A DNA stretch of 64,000 nt, taken from the NCBI GenBank assembly GCA_963721585.1, contig CAVRJN010000008.1, positions 372,001 to 436,000 on the forward strand. Direction: 5' to 3'. A program made the translations under genes and the position numbers. Position 1 is the first letter of the stretch, and every line of letters starts with the position of its first letter. A model generated the notes under the pieces. It was not told the origin of the DNA and did no database searches. It saw only the letters and a program-made list of their open reading frames with translations. Positions 25,145 through 34,520 of this stretch are shown piece by piece. The stretch is from Bog-473 sp963721585. Lineage in GTDB: Bacteria > Actinomycetota > Acidimicrobiia > Acidimicrobiales > RAAP-2.

Positions 25145-26734
25145 TCACGAGGGGCCGGTGAGGCTCTGGCGAACGTCGACGAGCGCTTCTTGCACGTACT
25201 GAGGGCAGAAGTACTTGGTGGAAAAGATGGCCGCCAGGTAGGCCTCGAACGGGTTCAATCCCCGCTTGCGAAGAGACTGCAGTGTCTGGCCGACGTCTTC
25301 GTGTTTGTCGAGATCACGGCAGGCCACTTGTCCGTCGGCGATGACGCTTGAATAGGAGTCCTTGGCGAAGGATCCACTCACCTTGCGGACGAGGTACAGG
25401 TAGGCCGCCTTCGGATTCGTTGGAAGCTTCGGATCGTTGCCGTAGAGCACGCCTTCGGCCAGTGCGGCCGCAGCGTCGCCTTGGGCGACACGCGGTAGCG
25501 GTCCGGCCGGAAAAGCCAGCAGGTTGACGTAGAGCCGGCGCTGCGCCAGGTTGCCCGTCTGTCCAGGGTCCAGCCCGTGATGGACCATCCAGACAAGACC
25601 GCCCGTTTGGAAGAATTCCTGCCCGCCGGGACCCGGGTCTGTCTGACTTCCGCCCGAAGAGGAGAGCCAGGCGTGATCAAGGGGCTTGGTGCACGACCCG
25701 ATGACCGACGCGCATTCGGCGATACCGATCCCGTAGTTGTCGGTGCCCCAGTCGTTGGCCGAGTAGAAGAGCCAGAACTTGCCGGCGGACTCCACCATCG
25801 CGGGGCCCTCGACCAGCCCGCCCTCCCACGGCTGCGAAGCTCCGATCAGTGGGTGGGCCGGACCCGCAACCGCCAGGCCGGAAGGTGCCAGCTGCTGGGA
25901 ATAGATGGTCGTCGGGAGGTCACAGCAGTCACCGTCGCTCTTCCAGAGCAGCCAGGGCGTCCCGTCCTGAGCGACGAAGATACTGGGATCGATCGCTCCT
26001 CCTTGGGCCGTGGGGCAGATGAAAGCCGAGGACGAATCATCGACATAAGGGCCTGTCGGGCTCTTGCTCGTCGCCGCGGAGATGCACATCGCGCTCGTCG
26101 GCCCCTTGGCTGTGCGGATGCACCCCGCTGCCGACGGATTGGCCACGCAATCGAGAGGATGGGTGGCCGGGGTCGAGTAGTACATCACATAGGTGCCGTC
26201 GGGCCGAGCCCAGACGGACGGGGCCCACTGGTAGCCCGACACCGTCCACTTGGGTAGCCGGGGCAAGGCGTCACCGACGTAGTAGCCCTGGAAGGCCGAG
26301 CTCTGCGTCAGCTGAATCTCGGGGATGTGCGCCGCCGGGGCGTAGCGCGAAGCAGTTGTGTCGGAGGCAAACAGGTAGAGAGCTTTGGCCGTCTTCAGAG
26401 CGAAGGGGTCGGCAAAGTCACCGTTGAAGATCGGGCTCCCGTCGCGCAGGGCGTTGAAGATGTCGAGTTGAACACCATCCGAACGCGAGGGATGGAAGGC
26501 CTGCGGCCCGAGCGTCGGCGAGCGTCCAGCCGACACAGGCAGTTGTCCTGGGCGCGTCTTGGGCTCAACCGAGAGCGACCGAGGCTTGGATGCCCCCGCT
26601 GAAATCGATCCTGCGGCAGCGAGAAGCCCGCACATCAAGGCGAGTGCGAGCACCACTCGTCCCACTGTTCCGAAGTAATGACGATGGCGCGATCGCCGAG
26701 TCCGGGGCTCTTTCGAGAAGGCAGGGTTCGCCAC
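25145..26734 (-). CDS. Secreted GH43-like glycosidase fused to a DUF732 domain
   Basis: A 529-residue exported protein with a basic N-terminus and hydrophobic signal (VGRVVLALALMCGLLAAAG). A five-bladed-propeller glycoside hydrolase 43-type domain follows. Candidate catalytic residues are the Asp of NGDFADPF, the Asp of AIDPSIF and the Glu of GGLVEGPAM, the usual GH43 order. Residues about 450-529 form a DUF732-like domain (GQVACRDLDKHEDV ... YFCPQYVQ) with two cysteines, otherwise known mostly from small secreted mycobacterial proteins. It probably attacks an arabinose- or xylose-containing polysaccharide outside the cell; the substrate is unknown. Confidence 0.75.
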   Translation of the reverse strand: MANPAFSKEPRTRRSRHRHYFGTVGRVVLALALMCGLLAAAGSISAGASKPRSLSVEPKTRPGQLPVSAGRSPTLGPQAFHPSRSDGVQLDIFNALRDGSPIFNGDFADPFALKTAKALYLFASDTTASRYAPAAHIPEIQLTQSSAFQGYYVGDALPRLPKWTVSGYQWAPSVWARPDGTYVMYYSTPATHPLDCVANPSAAGCIRTAKGPTSAMCISAATSKSPTGPYVDDSSSAFICPTAQGGAIDPSIFVAQDGTPWLLWKSDGDCCDLPTTIYSQQLAPSGLAVAGPAHPLIGASQPWEGGLVEGPAMVESAGKFWLFYSANDWGTDNYGIGIAECASVIGSCTKPLDHAWLSSSGGSQTDPGPGGQEFFQTGGLVWMVHHGLDPGQTGNLAQRRLYVNLLAFPAGPLPRVAQGDAAAALAEGVLYGNDPKLPTNPKAAYLYLVRKVSGSFAKDSYSSVIADGQVACRDLDKHEDVGQTLQSLRKRGLNPFEAYLAAIFSTKYFCPQYVQEALVDVRQSLTGPS

Positions 26735-26773
26735 GTTCGAGCATCCTCGGATCGAGAGTTCGTGTGCTGCCGT

Positions 26774-27412
26774 TCAGGCGCTGACGCCTTGCGAAAGGAT
26801 CTTGTCGCCCGACATCTTCATGATCGCCTCTATGGCACCAATGTGTGCTTTCACATCAGCGCTTCCGGCCATGGCGCGCTGCGCCACGAATCCGAGGGTG
26901 ATCGACGTCAAGAGCTGCGCCATCGCTTCGGGATCCGCGTCCGCGTCGAAGCTCCCGGTGTCCTGCCACCGCCTGACCGTCTGAGCGAACAAACGTCGGA
27001 GCCCGGCATAGGAGGCGCGAGTGGCGGCCTTGATCTCGGGATCGCTCTGGGAGTGACTCCAGCCGTGCAGAGAGACGAGCAGTCGATCGATGGCGCTCTT
27101 GCGGTGACGACCAAACCCGGTGACGGCGCGCAGCACCTGTTGGAGGAACTCAGGGAGCGGTGGAGGATTGGGGTTGTTCAGGATCGGCGCCAGGTCCTCG
27201 GCCATCGCTGCCGTCCCGTCGGTCACCACAGCGTTGATGATCTGATCCTTCCCCTTGAAGTACCCGTAGACAGCTCCGGTCGAAAGACCTGAGCGAGCAA
27301 TGATCATCTCCATCGACACGGCCTCGAGGCCGTGCTCTTGGAGGCAGGCGCGGGCGGCCTCGAGGATCTGCTCGCGGCGGGCCTCTCGGCGTTCCTCAGT
27401 AAGTCTTGGCAT
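26774..27412 (-). CDS. TetR-family repressor, divergent from MFS pump
   Basis: A 212-residue TetR regulator. The N-terminal HTH reads REQILEAARACLQEHGLEAVSMEMIIARSGLSTGAVYGYFKGKDQII, and the C-terminal ligand domain is helical. The 99-nt spacer to the divergent MFS gene has two GAACATTC/GAATGTTC palindromes, so it most likely represses the pump and itself and is released by a pump substrate. Confidence 0.9.
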   Translation of the reverse strand: MPRLTEERREARREQILEAARACLQEHGLEAVSMEMIIARSGLSTGAVYGYFKGKDQIINAVVTDGTAAMAEDLAPILNNPNPPPLPEFLQQVLRAVTGFGRHRKSAIDRLLVSLHGWSHSQSDPEIKAATRASYAGLRRLFAQTVRRWQDTGSFDADADPEAMAQLLTSITLGFVAQRAMAGSADVKAHIGAIEAIMKMSGDKILSQGVSA

Positions 27413-27437
27413 GGGAAGACCTTATCACAAAAAGAAC

Positions 27438-27488
27438 GAACATTCTATCTTGACATCCGTGGGCACCCCTGTTACAAAACGAATGTTC
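27438..27488 (+). promoter_or_regulatory. MFS promoter flanked by paired TetR-type operators
   Basis: TTGACA (27450-27455), a 17-base spacer and TACAAA (27473-27478) form the promoter for the MFS gene. ACGAACATTC (palindrome core 27438-27445) lies just upstream of the -35. ACGAATGTTC (core 27481-27488) lies just downstream of the -10. The two cores are 43 bp apart and share AACGAA on their 5' side. This is a classical arrangement for repression by the divergent TetR protein. Confidence 0.7.
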
Positions 27489-27511
27489 CTTCGATATAGG
27501 AGAGTTGCACC

Positions 27512-29050
27512 ATGCCCTCTGCCCTTGAAACAGCCAAGAAGCCGATCAACCGGTCGGCGGTGACCGTCGTCGTCTGTATCGCCCTCGGGGCGGTCTCGGC
27601 GGCCATGGCGTCGCTCAACGTCGCCATCCCTGACCTGGTCCGCAGCACCCACGCCACCCAGACCCAGCTCGAGTGGATCATCGACGCCTACCTGTTGGTG
27701 TTCTCCGTCATGCTGCTCGCCGCAGGAGCGCTCGGTGACCGTTACGGACGCCGCAAGGCCCTCATTGCAGGACTCGTCGTCTTCGGTGGTGCGTCGGCTG
27801 TGGCCATGGCGGTCTCGTCGGCCAACGAGCTGATCGTTCTGCGGGGGCTCATCGGCTTCGGCGCCGCGTTCGTCATGCCGGCGACCTTGTCCACCATCAC
27901 TGGAACCTTCCCGCCGGCCGAACGGGCGAAGGCGGTCAGCGTCTGGGCGGCCGTGGCCGGGGGAAGCGCGATTTTGGGGTTGCTGTGCTGCGGCGTCTTG
28001 TTGGAATGGTTCTCCTGGCGGAGTGCCTTTGCCGTCAATGTCGTCCTGGCCATCATCGCTTTGGCCGGCACGTTCCGCTTCGTCCCCGAGTCATCGGAGG
28101 CTGACGCTCCAGCACTCGACAAGGGCGGGGCGCTGCTCGCCATGGTGGGTCTCGTGGCGCTGGTCTTCAGCATCATTGAGGCGCCCGACGCCGGATGGGC
28201 GAGCGCCCGCACACTCGGTGGGCTGGCCGCTGGAATGGTAGCGCTCGCTGGGTTCGTTCTCTACGAGTTCCACCAGGAGCACCCCCTCCTCGACCCCCGG
28301 CTCTTCTCCAACCGGAGGCTCTCTGCCGGGAGCCTGTCGATCTGCATCCAGTTCTTCGCATTCTTCGGGTTCACCTTCGTGTCTCTGCAGTATCTCGAAG
28401 GCGTCCGCGGCTACACCGCCCTCATTGCCGCATTGGCCGTGCTGCCTCTCTCGGCGACGATGATGCCCGCGGCCAGGCTTACCCCGCGCCTTGTCACGCG
28501 ATTCGGCGCTCGCAGCGTGTGCGTGACCGGGCTGCTTCTCTGCGCCGCCGGCCTGTTCATCCTTTCGCGGATCGGGACCGACACGCCGTACTGGTTGATG
28601 TTGGCGGGTCTCGTGCCACTCGGTGTGGGCATGGGAGCGGCCATGACGCCGGCCACGACCGCGATCACCGAAGCCCTGCCGCAAGCCGAACAAGGCGTAG
28701 GCTCGGCGCTCAACGACCTCTCGCGCGAGGTCGGCGGGGCACTCGGCACCGCCGTCATCGGCAGCGTCGTGACGGCCGTTTACAGCTCAAGCCTGCGGAT
28801 CCCCGGTGCGCCAGTCGCGTTGGTGGACAAGGCACGGTCGTCCTTCGCCGTAGCCATGCACGCCGGCGGCTCGACGGGGGCGCACGCCCAGAGCGCCTTC
28901 GTCGATGGCATTCACACCGGGCTGCTCTACGCAGCAGCAACCGCCATCATCGCCGCCTGCAGCCTTGCCATCCTGCTGCGTCGTGAGACTACAACGCCCC
29001 AGACGGCCGACGAGCCGGAGCTCCGGCAGTTGGTCTCTGTCACCGAATAG
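27512..29050 (+). CDS. DHA2-type MFS drug efflux transporter
   Basis: A 512-residue, 14-helix proton antiporter of the EmrB/QacA class. Motif A is GALGDRYGRRKAL after helix 2, the VLRGLIGFGAAFVMPATLS segment covers helix 4, and motif C is in helix 5. A conserved late segment is GSALNDLSREVGGALGTAVIGS. Ribosome binding site TAGGAGAG lies at 27496-27503. Substrate is probably a hydrophobic or cationic toxic compound, sensed by the divergent TetR repressor. Confidence 0.92.
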   Translation: MPSALETAKKPINRSAVTVVVCIALGAVSAAMASLNVAIPDLVRSTHATQTQLEWIIDAYLLVFSVMLLAAGALGDRYGRRKALIAGLVVFGGASAVAMAVSSANELIVLRGLIGFGAAFVMPATLSTITGTFPPAERAKAVSVWAAVAGGSAILGLLCCGVLLEWFSWRSAFAVNVVLAIIALAGTFRFVPESSEADAPALDKGGALLAMVGLVALVFSIIEAPDAGWASARTLGGLAAGMVALAGFVLYEFHQEHPLLDPRLFSNRRLSAGSLSICIQFFAFFGFTFVSLQYLEGVRGYTALIAALAVLPLSATMMPAARLTPRLVTRFGARSVCVTGLLLCAAGLFILSRIGTDTPYWLMLAGLVPLGVGMGAAMTPATTAITEALPQAEQGVGSALNDLSREVGGALGTAVIGSVVTAVYSSSLRIPGAPVALVDKARSSFAVAMHAGGSTGAHAQSAFVDGIHTGLLYAAATAIIAACSLAILLRRETTTPQTADEPELRQLVSVTE

Positions 29051-29168
29051 CGCCTGGGGCCAGCCTCAGGCATGCGGCTCAGCCGGCTCGCGTTCTTTCT
29101 TTCTTCCTTTGGAAGCACCGGTCGCCCTCTTGTTCGCACATCACGTCCACATCCAAGGAGATCAAATC

Positions 29169-31089
29169 ATGAGTCCCCACTCCAGCGATACGTTCGATCC
29201 GGATCCAAGCCTCGAACGTCCGAGTTGGATCCTGACGGCCGACATGGCAGGGCCGCCCCATCGGGTCGTGCATCCTCGGGCGAGAAACCTCGCCTTGCGG
29301 CGACGCTGGCGAAGGACCCGTCGCCTCCGAGCCGCTCGGCGGGCAGGCTGGCTGGTCTTCGTTGCGGCCATCATCACCCTGATCCAGTCCGGATTCGGCC
29401 CGGCAACGACCTCGGGGGCCTCGCAACCCGCGGCCCACACGTCACAGCCCAAACCGTCTGCGAGCCTCATCACCTTCTACCTTGCGCTTCCCTCTCACGC
29501 GAGCTCGTTGGTCAATGACGCTGTCGCTGCGGCGATGCCGAACAATGCGCACTACCGCCATTTTTCATCCGTGGATTCGCTGGCTGCCGAGTACGGCGCG
29601 TCGAACGGGACAATGCAGAGAGTCTCTGGGGACATCGAGAAGTTCGGACTCAGTGCGGCGGTCGATCCCAGCCGGCTGTTCGCGCGGGTTAGCGGGACGG
29701 CCGAACAATGGGCATCGGCGTTGAAAGCCCCGCTGCGCGAAGAGCCTGCGACGCCGAAGAATTCATACGAGACCTATTCGCTGCCGGGCGAACTGCCGAG
29801 CGGGCTGCCCCCCAGAGGTACCTCGTGGTTGTTCACCGACACCACGGTCTACGACTCCAGCGTTGACGGGCAAGCACCTCCAATCGGTCTAACCAGCGCC
29901 AACGACGAGGGAACGGCGATCGGTCAGGCTGCCGCACCGTGGCCGAAGAACACGGGAACGATCGGGCCGATGCACTGCGACCAGAGCGCCATCACATCAG
30001 GCGAGGTGTACACGCCCTCGCAAGTGCAAACGACCTACGGCGTCACGGCGCTCGCGACCGACGCCGGAACTGCTTCGCCCAGTATCGACGTCATAGATCT
30101 GGGCGGCGGCTGGAATCCAAGCGATCTGCAGGCTGCCGGGGCATGCTTCGGCTACGGCGCGGTCCACGTCACCCAATCCCAGGGCGATGGCGTCGCCACC
30201 CCCATCAAGAGCACCGACCCCGAGACCTCGCTCGACCTGCAGATGACCGCGGCCGTGGCGCCCAAGGCCTCGATCCATCTCATCGAGGCCTCCGATGGAC
30301 CCGCCTCGTTGCTCGATGGGTTCAGCCGGGCGCTTGGGCGATCTGGCGGCACGCCCGACGTGGCCACCTTGTCCTACGGAGGCTGCGGCGTGGCTGACGC
30401 GCTTACCGCCAGCACGTACGTCACGATCACCAACGAGGTGCTGGCCATGCTCGCCATGAGTGGCACCTCGACCTTCATCGCCGCCGGGGACAGCGGTTCG
30501 ACGACATGTCCCGGTCCGGGCCTCGTACCGACCTTGTCGTTTCCCGCCGTCTCCCCAGTGGTCACGGCCGTCGGAGGCACCCGCCTGACGCTCAATGCCC
30601 AGAATCGAGCGCGTGAGCGAAGTCGTCTGGAACGACAGCCAGTACGGCGAAGCGGCCGCCGGAGGTGGAGGGCTCGCGCTGGACACCGCCCGCCCGGCCT
30701 ACCAGGACGGCTTCAACTCCTCTGCCGAACGAGCTGTGCCCGACGTCAGCGCCCTGGCCGACATCGAGCCGGGATGGCCGGTCTTCGTCGACGGCCAGCT
30801 CGAGCCGGTCGGGGGCACGAGCGGGTCGTCGCCCTTCGTGGCCGCCGCTACGGCCCTCGTCGATGCCCAGCAGAGTGCGCGCCACCAGCCCCGCATCGGA
30901 CTGGCCAACGGTTGGTTCTACCAAGCCGACCGGCACGACCCGGCCAGCTTCTACGACGTCACCCAGGGCGACAACCAGCTGAAGCTGGTGACCTGCTGCA
31001 ACGCCACGACTGGCTACGACCAGGCCAGCGGGCTGGGCGTGCCCGATTGGTCGGTCCTGCCGGGCGAACTCCCGAGCCCAGCCAACTAA
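29169..31089 (+). pseudogene. Sedolisin (S53) protease, frameshifted
   Basis: The ATG at 29169 follows AAGGAG (29155-29160). The product has a long Arg-rich N-terminus, a membrane helix or signal anchor (AGWLVFVAAIITLIQSG), a pro-kumamolisin propeptide (FYLALPSHASSLVNDAV), and a sedolisin catalytic domain. Glu and Asp of DPETSLDLQ, the Asp of AAGDSGS and the Ser of GGTSGSSPF are present. Between GGTRLTLNAQNR and VSEVVWNDSQYG (near 30600-30615) the reading frame shifts by one base. The 1921-nt span is one base too long. The catalytic Ser therefore lies after the shift. Either the gene is dead or there is a sequence error. Confidence 0.8.
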
Positions 31090-31096
31090 AGAATCC

Positions 31097-31128
31097 ATAT
31101 CAGTATCCAATACCTATCAGAATGATAT
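31097..31128 (+). promoter_or_regulatory. Probable operator/promoter of the TetR-CoA-transferase operon
   Basis: An A/T-rich block carries ATATCA (31097-31102) and its inverted partner TGATAT (31123-31128), plus direct repeats TATCAG (31099 and 31115). It ends 11 bases before the TetR start, so binding here would block transcription of the operon, consistent with autoregulation. Confidence 0.5.
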
Positions 31129-31139
31129 AAGGTGACCAC

Positions 31140-31787
31140 ATGCCACGAGGAATCACGAAACGCAGGCCGATCACGATCACCGCGTTGCTCGACGCGGCCA
31201 TGGAGCTCTTCGCCGAGAAGGGCTACGGCGCAACTTCCATTCCGGACATCTGCGCTCGAGCCGAGCTCACCAAGGGCGCCTTCTACTCCAACTTCGCCAA
31301 CAAGGACGCACTCTTTCTCGCCCTTCTCGATCGCAGTTGGGAACGGCGGGCCGAGTGGATCCGTCGGGCCATGGCCGCAAGCGCCCTGCCCGAGACCGGG
31401 GACGGCTGGGAAGAGAGCGCTCCGAATCGAGTCGAAATTGACAAGGTGTGGACGCTGGTCTCGTTCGAGTTCTCCCTGCACGCCATCCGGCAACCCGAGG
31501 TGGCGAAGCTCCTCGTCGAGCACGAGCTCCGCGTCCGTTCGGAGCTGGCGGTTCTGGTGACCGAGGCACTCGAGCAAGCAGAGCGCATTCCAACGCTTCC
31601 GGTGCACAAGCTGGCCCGCATGATCGTCGCCGTGACCGAAGGCAGCGACATCCAGACCCTGACGGACGAAGCCGCCGGTTTGAGTCCTTTCGCAAATCTC
31701 GGACCCCGAGCAGTGACGGCACTTCTTTGGCACTTCTCAGTCCCGACGGACTCGGTCATCGCTCCTGAGGAAGGTGTTTCCCGATGA
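31140..31787 (+). CDS. TetR-family regulator, first gene of CoA-transferase operon
   Basis: A 215-residue TetR regulator: HTH region ITALLDAAMELFAEKGYGATSIPDICARAELTKGAFYSNFANKDALF, then a helical ligand-binding domain of the kind seen in fatty-acyl or aromatic-CoA responsive regulators. AAGGTG serves as ribosome binding site. Its stop overlaps the CoA-transferase start (ATGA at 31784), so it is part of the operon it probably controls. Confidence 0.9.
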   Translation: MPRGITKRRPITITALLDAAMELFAEKGYGATSIPDICARAELTKGAFYSNFANKDALFLALLDRSWERRAEWIRRAMAASALPETGDGWEESAPNRVEIDKVWTLVSFEFSLHAIRQPEVAKLLVEHELRVRSELAVLVTEALEQAERIPTLPVHKLARMIVAVTEGSDIQTLTDEAAGLSPFANLGPRAVTALLWHFSVPTDSVIAPEEGVSR

Positions 31788-33271
31788 CGGTGCCTTCGAG
31801 TACGCCAGCGGATGGTCACGACACGGACATAGCAAGCGCTGGATACGCGTCAGCGTCGGGCGACTTCGATCCCGTCAACGCCGTCGACGAATTGCTTTCT
31901 GAGGTCGACTTGACCCGGGCCGGGGCTGGAGGTTCGGTCTCTTTCGCTGGAGAGGACCCGATTCTGCCGTCGAGGCATCGACTCGGCGCGTGCATCGGCG
32001 TGCCACTCATGGCCGGAGCAGTGGCGGCGGTGACGTTTCACCGACACCGAGGTGGCCCGGCTCAAGACCTCGCACTCGACTTGCGCCAAGCTGTGCACTC
32101 CATCAACCCGGGCGCCTTCTGGCACCCGACGCTGAACGGAGAGCCGGCCCCGCATCCGCTCATTCTCGACAATCCGTTCCTGGCGGCGCCGTATCGCACG
32201 GCTGATGGCCGCTGGGTCATGGCCACGGGCGTCTACCCGCACATGGCCGCCGAGTGGTGCCGCTTCTTGAACGTCCCACCCGACACCGCCAGGGTCGCCG
32301 AAGCGATCGCCACGTGGGACTCCTTCGACCTCGAAGAGAAAGCGAACGCCGTGGGCCTGCCGATCTGCATCGTGCGCACCCCTGCCGAGTGGCTGGCCCA
32401 CGAGCAGGGAGCGCTGCTCGCCACCCAGCCGGTCATCGGCCTCGAACGCATCGGCGATGCTCCGGCGCGGGACTTCGGAGCGGCGGCGCAACCCTTCGAC
32501 GGCATTCGGGTGCTGTCGTTCACCCATGCCATCGCCGGGCCTGCCGTCGGGAGGACCCTGGCCGAGCACGGAGCCGAGGTGCTGCACGCCACCCGTCCCA
32601 ACGACTACGAGCACGAGTACATCTATGCCGAAGCCAACGTCGGCTCCCGGAGTGCCTACTTGGACCTCGGCAGTGCCACCGGCAAGGAGCGGGCCGAGAC
32701 ACTCTTGGCCGATGCCGATGTCGTGGTCAACAATCACCGACTCGGCGCGCTCGAACGGCAAGGACTCGATCCCAAGGAGCTGGAAGATCGACACCCCGGC
32801 ATCGTCTACGTCTCGGTCAACTGCTACGGGGCGAGCGGCCCGTGGGCCAGACGGGGCGGTTTCGACATGAACGGCTCGGCCATCTCGGGACTCTTGACCA
32901 TCGAGGGGAGCGCGGCCGAGCCCCGGTTCCCCGCCACCTTCCTCATCAACGACTACTTGACCGGCTTCATGGGAGCTGTCGGCGCCAGTGCCGCACTGGT
33001 CAAGCGCGCCACCGAGGGCGGTTCATGGCACGTCACGGTCAACCTGACAAGAACGGCGATGTGGTGCGGCTCGCTCGGCTTCGTCGACCCCGCGCTCGCC
33101 GGCTCTGACGAAGAACACAGCTTGCGTGAGCCTGTCCCCTATGACGCACCCAGCCCCCTAGGGGATGTCCACATGCTCGCCCCACCCGTGCGCTTCTCGC
33201 ACACGCCGCCGGCCTGGCCGGATCCGATCCTCGTCCCGCGGGGTTCGAGCCGGGGGGAATGGCGTACCTGA
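31784..33271 (+). CDS. Family III (CaiB/BaiF) CoA-transferase
   Basis: A 495-residue type III CoA-transferase. Typical blocks are RGGPAQDLALDLRQA, PYRTADGRWVMATG, FDGIRVLSFTHAIAGPAVGRTLAEHGAEVLH, VVNNHRLGALERQGLD and GIVYVSVNCYGASGPWARRGGFD. These enzymes move CoA between carboxylic acids, often in the uptake of unusual fatty, bile or aromatic acids. Coupled to the TetR gene and followed 112 nt later by a CrtC-like gene. The acid substrate is unknown. Confidence 0.88.
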   Translation: MTVPSSTPADGHDTDIASAGYASASGDFDPVNAVDELLSEVDLTRAGAGGSVSFAGEDPILPSRHRLGACIGVPLMAGAVAAVTFHRHRGGPAQDLALDLRQAVHSINPGAFWHPTLNGEPAPHPLILDNPFLAAPYRTADGRWVMATGVYPHMAAEWCRFLNVPPDTARVAEAIATWDSFDLEEKANAVGLPICIVRTPAEWLAHEQGALLATQPVIGLERIGDAPARDFGAAAQPFDGIRVLSFTHAIAGPAVGRTLAEHGAEVLHATRPNDYEHEYIYAEANVGSRSAYLDLGSATGKERAETLLADADVVVNNHRLGALERQGLDPKELEDRHPGIVYVSVNCYGASGPWARRGGFDMNGSAISGLLTIEGSAAEPRFPATFLINDYLTGFMGAVGASAALVKRATEGGSWHVTVNLTRTAMWCGSLGFVDPALAGSDEEHSLREPVPYDAPSPLGDVHMLAPPVRFSHTPPAWPDPILVPRGSSRGEWRT

Positions 33272-33383
33272 GGTTCCCGGCGAGAACCACCGCCGAGCCG
33301 AGAAACACCGACCAGTTGACGACCGTGGCCGCATGCAGGACGGGCCGGGCGCTTCGACCCAAGATCACCAATGGAGATGCACA

Positions 33384-34520
33384 ATGACACAGCCCCAAGG
33401 CGGCGACACCGTTCTCTGCCACATGGCCCGAACGCCAGAGGCCCACCAGCGTCTCGGGCTCGAGGTCGACCACATCGCAGCCTGGGAAGACGGCTTGCGC
33501 ACCGACACCGCGCCCGGCTCCTACGAGTGGTGGTACTTCGACGCCCACCTCGACGACGGATCATCGCTGGTGATCGGCTTTTACACCAAGAACCCGATCA
33601 CGCCGGATCACCCCCTCGATCCGATCGTCAGCGTGGACCTCGACCGGCCTGGCGCCGAGACGCTGACGTTCGAGAGCCACGGACTCGCAGAGCAGTTCAG
33701 TGCGAGCACCGATAGCTGCGACGTTCGTATCGGAGACAACACCTTCCGGGGCGACCTCCACCACTACGAGATCCACGTCGCGCACGACGATGTGGTCATC
33801 GATGTCGATCTCACCGGTCACGTCCCGCCCTGGCGCCCCGCCACCGGCCACCTTCTCTTCGGAGAGCACGACGAGCACTTCTTCGCCTGGCTCCCTTCGG
33901 TGCCCCAGGGAACGGTGTCGGTGGACATCGCCAGCGGTGGCTCCACGGAAACCCTCGCCGGCGTGGGTTACCACGACCACAACTGGGGCGACGCGGCGAT
34001 GCTCAAGCTCATCAACCACTGGTACTGGGGCCGTGCCCAGGCGGGTCCGTATTCGATCATCGCCAGTTACATCACCGCTGAACACAAGTACGGTGACACG
34101 GAGATCCCCGTCTTCTTGCTGGCCAAGGGTGACACGATCGTCGCCGACGATGCGGCGAAGGTCACCTTCAGGCTCGAGGACGAACGCATCGATGAGCGCA
34201 GCGGCAAGCCAGTAGCCGACGTCGTGGTCTACGAGTACGAGAGCGGTACCGACCTCTACCGGGTGAGTTTCCAACGGGAGAAGACAATCGTGGACCGTCG
34301 GCTCATCGACGAGGTCACGGGCGTCAAGCATCTCCTCGCCCGGCTGACTCGCTTCGACGGTTCGTACCTCCGATTTGCGGGAGACGTCCGACTCGAGCAC
34401 TTCGTCTCTCGCAAAAAGGTCGAAGACGTCAGCGATCCTGGGATCTGGGAACTGATGTACTTCGGACGCACCAGGGAGGCGCCTACGAGGGCGCCTCGGC
34501 ATGTCACGAAGGCGGACTAG
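33384..34520 (+). CDS. CrtC/AttH-like lipocalin-fold protein
   Basis: The ATG at 33384 has GGAGAT 5 nt upstream; an upstream extension is not supported. The 378-residue protein has the hallmark GSYEWWYFDAHLDDGSSLV near its start and GVGYHDHNWGDAAM in the middle, as in hydroxyneurosporene synthase (CrtC) and AttH-like proteins with tandem lipocalin-like beta barrels. CrtC hydrates carotenoids, but many actinobacterial relatives act on other isoprenoid or fatty substrates. No carotenoid genes are nearby. With the CoA-transferase it suggests modification of a lipid-like acid. Confidence 0.75.
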   Translation: MTQPQGGDTVLCHMARTPEAHQRLGLEVDHIAAWEDGLRTDTAPGSYEWWYFDAHLDDGSSLVIGFYTKNPITPDHPLDPIVSVDLDRPGAETLTFESHGLAEQFSASTDSCDVRIGDNTFRGDLHHYEIHVAHDDVVIDVDLTGHVPPWRPATGHLLFGEHDEHFFAWLPSVPQGTVSVDIASGGSTETLAGVGYHDHNWGDAAMLKLINHWYWGRAQAGPYSIIASYITAEHKYGDTEIPVFLLAKGDTIVADDAAKVTFRLEDERIDERSGKPVADVVVYEYESGTDLYRVSFQREKTIVDRRLIDEVTGVKHLLARLTRFDGSYLRFAGDVRLEHFVSRKKVEDVSDPGIWELMYFGRTREAPTRAPRHVTKAD

